Part shown: positions 11,169 through 20,233 of the stretch, piece by piece
How the letters are laid out: each line of letters begins with the position of its first letter
How positions within the stretch are numbered: position 1 is the stretch's first letter
Assembly: GCA_034509735.1 (NCBI GenBank)
Contig: JACGWO010000004.1
Location: forward strand, 18,271,395 to 18,335,394
DNA: 64,000 nucleotides
From: Sesamum alatum
Lineage: Eukaryota > Streptophyta > Magnoliopsida > Lamiales > Pedaliaceae
Direction of reading: 5' to 3'
Made by a program: the position numbers and the translations under genes
Notes under the pieces: model-generated
The model's database searches: none
Told to the model about the DNA's origin: nothing
What the model saw: the letters and a program-made list of their open reading frames with translations, nothing else

Positions 11169-11546
11169 GGCAAAAATTACATTTTTTGTCCTGTATCTAT
11201 AGGTCGTTACTATTTTTCGTCCTTTAACTTGCTCTATATACATATTTAATTCTTTTTTTGACGAATTTAGTCCTAAACATCTCACATTCAGTATTTTTTT
11301 AACAAATTTAGTTTTGAGCTAATAACTTTGGTACCCTTCGCGCTTGAGGAGATCTATTTTTGGTCTTGTAACTATAGGTCGTTAGGATCAAAATTGTCAA
11401 TACAGGACTAAATTTCTTAAAAAATAACCAAATGTAAGATGTTTAGGACCAAACTCGTCAAAAAGGGACTAAATATATAAAGAGAGTAAGTTAGGACCAA
11501 AAGTCCTAACAACCTATAGTTACAAGAAAAAAAATGTAATTTTTCC
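11169..11546. mobile_element. Foldback MITE, Mutator-like, 9-bp TSD
   Basis: The ends read GGCAAAAATTACATTTTTT and, as complement, GGAAAAATTACATTTTTTT. They extend into inverted repeats of roughly 130 bp sharing phrases such as CTATAGGT and CCTAAACATCTCACAT. Flanks TTAAAAGTA (11160-11168) and TTAAATGTA (11547-11555) form a 9-bp duplication with one mismatch. There is no coding capacity. Confidence 0.75.
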
Positions 11547-12264
11547 TTAAATGTATTATTAGAGGATATTTTGTTGCAGCTAAGAGATTTCCTACGAAAT
11601 TTTTAGTTTAGGACCTGTTTGTTTATAAAAACTGAAAATAAAAACGTAAACAAACAGTCTGTAAACTTAATTTATTACGACGAGATAGCCTCGTGGGTAC
11701 ATAATATAGCAATATTGATGAAATTGGTTTGAAATTTATCACTCTTATTGTTTATGATCGTGGTTAATTAAGAATAGAGTTAATAATTACATTTCCCACA
11801 AAAGACTTTTAAGATTACACTCAAGCCCCGGTTCGAGAATTTTCTGTTTACGACTAACCCCTTTCTATTAGAATTTAGATGAAAAATAATGTCGTCAGCA
11901 TAAAAATTACATAAATTTTAATTTTACACCTTGTTTGGCATTTTTTAATTATAATTTTATACCTATAAGGGGTAATGGTATATATATAAAATTGAAAGGG
12001 TATAATTGTAACGAATAGTTATTATATAACATTAATGAGAGATTGGATTGGTTTTAAAAGAGAGTAAAAAACATGTGATAATTACATGACGAGATATATT
12101 AATCAAATTAAGATACCTTAAAGTACATAGATTTAATTTTGACAGAGTTAAGAATAGTAAGCGTGGATCCATAGTTAATAACAAACATCCGTAGTAAATA
12201 GTCATGGACACGCAATGGTTGTTGGGAGTGGTTTTTACGAGGATAATTAAAATATTTATCAAGG

Positions 12265-12442
12265 CTAAAAGCTATGGCAACTGTTTTTACCATAGCTCTT
12301 AACTGTGCCAAATAATTTTTTCATAGTGGAAAAACTAATTTTTTGTATTGAGTTTATTTTAATCGTGGTCAATAATAATTATTTATCACAGTTTTTAGCC
12401 ATAGTTATTAATATTATAGCCAACAGTAAATTTTTTTTAGTG
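12265..12442. mobile_element. Possible CACTA-like MITE remnant
   Basis: The right end is the complement of CACTAAAAAAAATTTACTG. The body holds the alternating phrases CCATAGCT, GCCATAGT and CGTGGTCAA, as in the better preserved MITE at 59960-60251. No matching left terminus or target duplication was found, so this is a tentative call. Confidence 0.35.
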
Positions 12443-12589
12443 TTGAAAGGTAATTGGAACTTATAATTTAAGCATTTCTTTTTCATAATATCGTAAAACT
12501 TTTATAAACAACGCCAAGGAGGATGTTACTTTGTTTAAGCTTTTCCTGCTTTTCCACCAAACAAGTTAATTTTAGTTCTGTGTGCTGGG

Positions 12590-12780
12590 AGTGGTGATTG
12601 TGATTTCTGTAACTAAGACTTTGATAATTTTGGTCCTGGAATATATTAATTTTTTACAATTTTAGTCGTTTTGATGAAAATTAATTCGAATTGCATCGAA
12701 GCAATTGGGAATTTTTTGAAATTGGGGATTTTATCTAATTTGATGGAAAAACTGTACGTGACAGCTTATGTGGTGACCCT
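12590..12780. repeat. Half of a foldback MITE
   Basis: Phrases such as AATTTTGGTCCTGG and CAATTTTAGTCGTTTT match the arm of the foldback family seen at 13485-13640 and 17885-18026, but no opposing arm is present nearby. Confidence 0.35.
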
Positions 12781-14122
12781 CTCTAATCAAGTTGGAGGAA
12801 GTTAACAATATTTTTCTCGTTGCATCCTCATATATTACAAAAAATTGATCTGGTTAAATTGTTCTTGCTCTCCTCTTTCTACAAATCGAAGGCCGAAGTT
12901 GAAGAATAAAGGATTTATAAATTTCAAATTCTAAAATCACTTTTTGTGGTCGTTTCAATTGAAAAAGATTTTTAAAAGTAATTAAGGAATATGCACCAAC
13001 AAAACTGGGAATTAGTCTTTCCTTGAGATACAAAACAGACCATATTTTCCTTCAATCTCAACAACAAACACAAATGTTTCAAGAATATGAAGTGTTGCTG
13101 TAGTTAGGAGGGGGAAATATTAAACTCTGTATCTCATGATGACATTGCTAACATGTAGTTTTCTTTCTCTTTAATATATATTCCATTTTGGTGAAAAAAT
13201 TTGAGTAAATTTTGGGCTAAAATTGTTTGGGTGAAGAGAAGGATTTCTAGGGTTCTTAATTCTGGTGCTTTCTTCAAACGGGTTTTTGTCCAGATAAAAG
13301 TAAAACATGCATAAATTAGTACCTCAATCTTCTTCACGTGTTTTCCATATGCAATTTTCATGTCAAAAATTGAATAGACTTTCAATTCTAAAAAATCCCA
13401 TGTTGCTCCAGCGGAATTTAGATCAATTTTCTCCAAAATAACTGAAATCATAAAAATTAATAAATTTCAGAATTAAAAAGAATAATGCATTTTTAGTCCT
13501 ATAAGTTAGGAGGATGGGCAATTTTTGTCCTATTCTAGTTAAAATTCGCATTTTGATCTTGTAACTTTAAAAATTGTGATAATTTTAGTCATTTTCGGAC
13601 AATTTGGCGGAAAAATTCCAAGTCATCAGCCATGTCAGCCATTTTGCCCTTTTCCTATAAAAGATCAATAGTTATATCACATGCTTTTAATCAGACCTAA
13701 CATGTTTTCAATAGTCATAGTTTTGAAATGCCTTTTATATCTCTCTTAGATCTTGAGAGAACTTTGAGGTATTCGGCTGGAGTTCTTTCTAATAAATTCC
13801 TTTCATCATAATATAAGAATTATAGCTTTTCATAAATTTACTTGATTAATCTCTCCTTATTGGTATTCTATCCTAGATCTTGGCGTATTGAGACGTCTCA
13901 CCAAATTTCTTGTTGAATAAGCCAAGTACCTGCGAATCATCTGTTTCGATAGTGTGGTTGGAAGAAGTGTGTAAAATAGAGGGCTTGGGACTAGTGGCAA
14001 GGCGATCAAATCAAGATATGAAGTTCATAGAGGCTTAAAATTTTATTTTTAAAACATATTGGGCCTGATTAATAGCATGTGAGAACTATTGAACTTTTAC
14101 AATAAAAGGTCAAAATGACCAC

Positions 14123-15008
14123 TGATGTGGGGTGATTTGGTATTCTGTTTTACTCGAGAAAATATGATATTGATTTTTTTTAAAAAAATTTCGTATCCTA
14201 CCTTTCAGATTCACGGAATGAAGCCATTTATAGAACTTCTATTGACTGGCCTCGTATCGTAAGAGCTCATTCAGATCCACAATGGGACTGTGCCTAGATA
14301 TGATATAGGGGTGGTTAGGAGATTTGCTCGTGGATTCTTCCCATGTGCTTTCCATATTTTCTTCCTCAACCCTTATTCTTAGGAAGGCTCGTATTTGGGA
14401 GATAGGCCCAGCTTGTACGAAGCGTCTACGAGGACTTCATACGAGGGGCTTTCCTGCTCTTTGTATCTTGTTGCCCTTATTCCGCCTCATACAAGCTCTT
14501 TCATATTTCTTCCATCATCATGTGTCCCCCGGTTTCTTTTTTATTTTAAGAAAATAAAGAAAAAATATTAGTTTTCAATGAAAATTGGAGGAGATTATCC
14601 TTTCTCATGTTGCCACAATTACAACGGTTATAAAGGCCAAGGTGGAGAAATTATCAAATTTGCCAAACCTTGAACTGATGGAAGCTTGTAACCCAATTTT
14701 TTGACTCAGAAGAAGTCCGAGAGAAAAAAGAAAAACTAGGAGAGATCGATCATTTGAAGAAGTATTCTGCTTTTATATGTTGTTGAGGAGTTCTCTTTTA
14801 GAATTTCGGGGTTGATTGCCCTGGTAGGATATAAGATGTTGGCCCATCGAATGGCAAGTTGACTAAGTAGACTTTAGACCTTTGTAAGCTTTAAGGACCC
14901 TCTTTTTGGGGCCTCCTTTTGTGCACTTGCAAACTTTTTATTTGGTTGTAGTATAACCCTTATTTTGGTTTGGCTACGATAGCCATTTTTGATTGTTTGT
15001 CCATAATG
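14123..15008 (-). repeat. 3' LTR of the short gypsy-like element
   Basis: This is the left of two direct repeats. It starts TGATGTGG on the plus strand and matches 15467-16344 with scattered substitutions and small indels. Similarity ends near 15008, where internal-type sequence begins. Confidence 0.65.
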
Positions 15009-15466
15009 CGTGATGGCTTGTCGGAAGTCAGTGTGCGAGGAGGAACTATAGCTCATCGGATCCTTGACCAGAATGGATGGGTGATGGCTCAAAACAATCG
15101 CTGTGAGGAGAGGAGTCGAATGGTGGTGGTCCGCTGGCGTGGGTTGTAAAGAAGGCAGTACGCGTAATAGAAACATAAAGTAGATCTGGAAGGGTGACTG
15201 GCGGTCGATGAGAGAGTGTCGGTGCATAGAGTATCGAACGAGGACACGCGCGATAGTGTGGATAGATCGGCGGGAGGTGACCAGTTGGCAATGTACATGG
15301 CTAAAGATGCACCGATAAATATTGAAGGTGGCTGGCCGACAACGGCGTAGCGGCTGAGTCGGTGGCTTCTAGGTTTCTAGTAGCTGGACTGCTTGTTTTT
15401 GTTTTGGGTTTCAGCAAGATTTCTCATACCCAAGAGAAAAATCTCAATTCCCACAGACGCGCCATT
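15009..15466 (-). other. Internal remnant of the short LTR element
   Basis: This is GC-richer than its surroundings. Overlapping frames on the minus strand of 69-117 codons are rich in Pro, Ser, Thr and His and have no recognisable domain. It is probably leader or early gag sequence of the deleted element. Confidence 0.4.
15445..15464 (-). promoter_or_regulatory. Primer binding site, TGGCGC type
   Basis: The minus strand reads TGGCGCGTCTGTGGGAATTG two bases inside the 5' LTR. It lacks one C of the usual TGGCGCCGTCTGTGGG. The position next to an LTR end supports the call. Confidence 0.65.
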
Positions 15467-16344
15467 TGATGTGGGGTGAATTGTATCCTGTTTTACAGAA
15501 GCAAATATGATGTTGGTTCTTTTCACATATTCAGTGTCCCCCCTTTCAGATTCAGGGAATGAAGCATTATAGAACTTCTATTGACTGGCCTCTTATCAGA
15601 CGAGCTCATTCGGATTCGCAATGGGACCTATGCCTAGATACGATATAGGGGCGGTTGGGAGATTTGCTTGTGGATTCTCCCCATGTGCTTTCCATATTGT
15701 CGTTCCTCGACCCTTATTCGCAGGAAGGCTCGTATTTGGGAGATACACCCAGCTCGTACGAAGTGTTTCTAAGGACTTCATATGAAGGGCTTTCCTACTC
15801 TTCGTATCTTGTTGCCCTTATTTCCCCCTTGTACAAGCGCTTCAATATTTATTCCATAATCATGAGTCCCCCAGTTTCTTTTTTATTTTAAGGAAATAAA
15901 GAAGAAATTATTTGTTTTCAGTGGAAACCTGAGGAGATTATCCTTTCTCATGCTGGCACAATTCCAACAGCTATATAGGCTAGGGTGGATAAATTTTCAT
16001 GTTTGCCAAACTTGAACAGATGGAATCTTGTAACCCAATTTTTCAGCTTAGGAAGAAGTCCTAGAGAAAAAAGAGCAGCTGAGGGAGAGATCGATCATTT
16101 GAAGAAGTACTCTAGTTTGTTATGTTGTTAAGGAGTTCTCTTTTAGACTTTCGAGGTTGATTGCCCTAATAGGACGAGAGATGTTGGCCCACTAGATGAC
16201 CAGTAGACTTTAGACCTCTGTAAGCTTTACGGACGATCTCTTTAGGGTCTCTTTTTGTTGGCTTGCAAACTTTTTATTGGGTTGTAGTATAACCCTTATT
16301 TTTCTTTGGCTACTATATCCATTTTTTACTGTCTATCCATAATG
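15467..16344 (-). repeat. 5' LTR of the short gypsy-like element
   Basis: This is the right of two direct repeats, abutting the primer binding site. Its outer end, near 16344, is defined only by loss of similarity to the left copy. Confidence 0.65.
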
Positions 16345-17884
16345 TAATCTCTTTATCTTTTGGGGGATCAACTGTTATCAATTTCCCTTTTTATTTTTGA
16401 ACTTGCAAGTTGTTGTGGGGTTTTATGCTAGCATCGTTTTCGACCATCAAGTCGCATATTTCATTTTGTAATAGGCGATCTTGAATGAAAATCGCATTTT
16501 TTTTAGCTCGTACTGAAGTGGTTTCTTTTCTCAGTTGTGTTTTTTCGGCTCGTAGCTTTGTCAATCGCAATTTTGTCAATTCATACAAAGTTGTGTCTTT
16601 TCCAATTCGTAGATAGTCGTAATTTGTGTTGCTCCATTTTAGGAGAACTTTGAGAAAGTAGAAGAAATTGTTGGATGCCCAATTCCTGATCTAAACTGTG
16701 CGATCCGCATTGCTTCCAGTCGTATTTAAGAGCCCATGAACATTTACGAAAACTCAAATCATAGAGTTTGAAGAGGTTTAAATAAAATATTTTTTTATTT
16801 GTCAATCAAGCAGCATATAAAACACATCTTCATTCTTCAACAAACATTGGTCTACGTGAAAATAAAACCCCAGATAGAGCAAGAGATAAAAAGGATAATT
16901 TTACAGCCTAAAAAATGCATTTTAGTTTCATGTTTTTTCTGTAGCCTTATTAGTATTTACTTCGTCTCCTATATATGAGTTTTTAAGCCTAATCAAATGG
17001 GTAGTTAACCTCAACTAGACTGAAAGGGTTCGAAAGGTGAAACATTGATTCTAAATAGAGCCACAATTCATTTTTCGAAATCACATCACAAAAATCAACT
17101 TACGGGCTACTTTTGTTTAGTCCTAGCTATGGGATTAAAAGAAGGGAATTATAGCATAATTTTAGAGTGGGAGTCACTTATTGATATCTGGATTAATAAT
17201 AAAATTAATGTGTCCTTTCCCTTTAAGGAATGCCAACTATATAAAATAATGTCCGGGCCATATTTTTCATGTTAAAAGGATTCACATTTTTTTTAAGTAA
17301 TGGAGGTGATTTTATTTTACAGGGGTCGTTTATTTTGTTGTCAGGGATTGGAGAAGATCGAACTCCTCTTATGGGTTATCTCTGAACGACCTCTTGTAAA
17401 TGTTGAATCTATTAATCATTACCTCCTTTTGCATGCTGAAGCTCTTTTAGTCAGATCGTTTCTCATGAATTCAACTCGTTATTTAGTTCGATCATCCTAT
17501 CAACTTGCACATTTAATCTTTTCTTCAGTTTTCAATTTTACTTATAAAGGTATCCAGGAGTTGTATCATCAATATGCAAAACATAACATTCTCATTTTAC
17601 TTATTATATTACTTATATTTGATTCCATATATGAACTCCTGGGATAGCTCGATTTAGAATCTTTTTTATTTATCATTATTAACCACTAATTAGGTTCAAA
17701 GACCAAAATCTGTACTATTTTGAAAGATAGAAGATTAAAATCGCTACATTCAAAGTTAGATGACCAAAATTGTCAATCCCTTAAAGATACAGGACCAAAA
17801 ATTCAATTAAAGTTACAACTTGAACTACCACATCATAAAATTCACTGAAAACCCCAATTTAGGTTTTTGACATAACTGATAATG
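16345..17884. other. AT-rich interior with unrecognised open frames
   Basis: Open frames on the plus strand at 17045-17275 (76 codons) and 17300-17647 (115 codons) have no motif I can assign. The first contains a stretch (LVLAMGLKEGNYSIILEWESLIDIW) vaguely like the RNase H of plant LINEs. Foldback-MITE-like phrases start at about 17690. Nothing here is firm. Confidence 0.3.
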
Positions 17885-18026
17885 TTTAATTTTCCAGCCA
17901 AATTGGTCAAAAAGGACTAAAATTGTCACAATTTTTAAAGCTATAGAACCAAATTACAAATTTTAATTTGAACAGGATCAAAATTGCCTCCCACATAACT
18001 TACAGGACTATAATTATATTTTTGCC

Positions 18027-18880
18027 GAATTACTGTTGTCAAGGTCTTAATTACAGGACCACGATCGCCATCTCCTCTGATATACACAACTAAAATTATA
18101 AACTTGCCTAAAATTATAAACTTGCCGATGAATTACGCAGTGTGGCTGTTATGATATCTTAGACGTCTTTGCTAAATTTGCATAAATCGTTAAGGTAAAC
18201 AACATTGTCAGTTTCGAATGCAACCATTCTACAACATTTTCAGCTGGCGGTTGCTGTCTGCAAGAAAATAAACGAATAGTCCAAACTGGGAAAGAAGCAG
18301 AGCCACCATAAGTTAAAAAGATTACATCATTTTCTTGCATGGGCCTTCAGCATGTCTATTTTTATGGTATGAGATGTATATCTTTGAAACCATACAATCA
18401 GCAAACCAACAACAATGGAATTTATATAGAAAGAAAAAACAAAAAAAACTAATATTTCCAACAGAATGTTCATTTACCCATCCTTGTTTTCTTTTACAAT
18501 TTTCTTCTAATTCCAAAAGAATAAAATAAAATGAAATTATATAACTACTATGTGGATCAGCTGTAAATTGTTTTTTATCTTTCCGAAGTAGAAGTTGCTC
18601 ACTAATACAGAATTTAAATAAGATTTGGAGTATACAATCTTCATGCGATATATTTTATTTTGAAAAAAAATGCAATTAACTCCATTGTGATATGAAAAAT
18701 ATGCAAAAAAACCTCTCGCGAAAAACAGATTCAGCAAAATACTTATATTTTTGTAAATGAAGCAAAATAACTCCTTAGTGGTATAGTACACGCTCCCTTG
18801 CATCTGTGCATATTTTTTAATAATAAAAATATTATTTATCTCTCTCAATATATATATTTGTTCATACAAATTTTTGTGTC
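18027..18880. other. AT-rich intergenic; no gene seen
   Basis: Low-complexity AT-rich DNA separates the inverted-repeat structure from the Tat element. Short frames have no family resemblance. Confidence 0.4.
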
Positions 18881-19517
18881 TGCAAAATAATTACGAGACA
18901 AGAAAAATATGGACTAAATGATATATTAATTTGAATATAAAGTGGTTTACAATCTCTGAATTTAAAGTAACCCCCTGATTCTTTTCTACGAATGTGGATT
19001 TAAGAGCTTGAAGCTTGTTCTTGAATCGGATGTGTAATCTCCCTCTTGATTTGTAGAAGGCGATCACGTAGTACTTTGAAATTTCGTATCAAAGCCTTGT
19101 AGTTGCAGAGCTTCGTCGTCGGAGAAAGATTTGGACTTGCTCTTACTGGATTTTGCTTGTGTTGAATGTGTGTCCCCTTTGTGTGAGGTTGAGGCCCTGT
19201 TTATAGGCATGAGCTTGGCTTTAGCAGCTTGGGCTCTTCCATTGGGCTTCATCACCGTGGGCTTTGACTTGGACTAGTCTTATGATGAACTGTATTTCTG
19301 AACATGTACTTGGCCCAATTTTAGCCAATCCAAAATAATATTTATTTCGGATTGACCCATAAAAATACATAAGACCCAAATTTAATATGGGCTTATGAAT
19401 TTAATTTCTTCATGACGAGCCCAAATTTATTATGGACTTTTATCTTGGAACCCAATTGCTAGCCGATTTATTTGGGCTTTAATTGGTATTTTATTCCAAA
19501 ATATTTTGACATCAACA
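18881..19517 (-). repeat. 3' LTR of Tat element
   Basis: On the minus strand it starts TGTTGATGTCAAAATATT and ends ATTATTTTGCA, 637 bp. It matches 30799-31390 with few substitutions; the other copy lacks about 46 bp between two GTATTT-like repeats. Such high similarity implies a fairly recent element. Confidence 0.92.
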
Positions 19518-19533
19518 GATGCCCCCACTTCAA
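19518..19533 (-). promoter_or_regulatory. Polypurine tract
   Basis: The minus strand reads GAAGTGGGGGCATC directly before the 3' LTR start TGTTGATG. This is the usual plus-strand primer position and sequence style for plant gypsy elements. Confidence 0.8.
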
Positions 19534-20231
19534 GGCTCGGCGAAGAACATGCCAATTGTTGTCGGAGACAGGACTGGAAGTACTTATTTCTCGTTCCTCT
19601 TCATTTTGTAGCTCCTTTTTTTTCTTTTTCTTTTTTTTTAGAGGAAGGTCATTTGAGCAAATTTCCATCACAAGAATTTTTTTCCATAATCATAACTTTC
19701 GCTCCTTGCACATATCCACGCACAAAGCCGAATCATCTCAGATTTAACATTCCAATTTTATTTCCTTCGGCAATTGCATCATACCTTCCTTATGCACGTC
19801 TTCAGCATAATTCAGATACCTTTTGAAATGCAATATGATTTTCTCCATTAGCATATTCTTGATTCACGTGCTGGACATTGATGGAAGGTTTCCAAATTTG
19901 AATTTTGGAATTCAAGTATAAAACTATGACCATCACAATGAATTTTCTTCACGGTAACACAAACAGAACATTGATCTCCTCCTATTTTGCCTCCGCGAAT
20001 AGAATCCGATATTGCTCGGTGTCTTTTAAACATAAATTGGTATGAAGTTATTCATCTTTTCTCACAAAGGCTTCCATAGAATCTTGCTCACAAAGTGTTT
20101 ATGAATTTAACCGTGGGAGATCCTTTGTATTTTGGCTCATGCTACTTGCTTTCATGCACATGCACACGTACACATATTCCTTGGCTCCTAATTTCTTCAT
20201 ACTTCTCTCTTCTTTTTTTTTTTCTTTGTAG
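19534..20231 (+). promoter_or_regulatory. 5' region and leader intron end of the antisense gene
   Basis: The ~700 bp between the polypurine tract and the antisense ATG contain no long open frame with a known domain. They end in a long pyrimidine run and TTCTTTGTAG (20222-20231), a strong plant 3' splice site, only two bases before the ATG at 20234. An intron in the 5' untranslated leader is therefore likely. Its donor, and the promoter, were not located. Confidence 0.5.
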
Positions 20232-20233
20232 AC

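Larger units (their letters stand above)
14123..16344 (-). mobile_element. Short, internally deleted LTR retrotransposon
   Basis: Two direct repeats of about 880 bp (14123-15008 and 15467-16344) begin TGATGTGGGGTGA and remain similar to the phrase TCCATAATG. They are separated by ~460 bp of more GC-rich DNA. Just left of the right copy the minus strand reads TGGCGCGTCTGTGGGAATTG, a near match to the TGGCGCC-type primer binding site of Ty3/gypsy elements. The element is therefore on the minus strand, with the right copy as 5' LTR. The interior has no recognisable gag or pol, and the left copy joins it without a polypurine tract, so most of the inside has been deleted. Confidence 0.65.
13479..18026. 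mobile_element. Possible 4.5 kb element with ~150 bp terminal inverted repeats
   Basis: The stretch 13485-13640 is matched in inverted orientation by 17885-18026. Both share TAGTCCTRTAAGTTA near the end, GGCAATTTT, and further in AAAAATTGTGAYAATTTTAGTC and CAATTTGGC. Flanks GAATTAAAA (13470-13478) and GAATTACTG (18027-18035) share six bases, a worn 9-bp duplication at best. The interior holds an LTR element (14123-16344) and unrecognised open frames at 16391-17650. It may be a Mutator-like element that carried other DNA, or two independent MITE halves that happen to face each other. Confidence 0.4.

Noticed and set aside
19472..19826. Two overlapping plus-strand frames spanning the 3' LTR edge
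   Set aside because: They cross the LTR boundary and polypurine tract and have no domain. They lie in the untranslated 5' region of the antisense gene.
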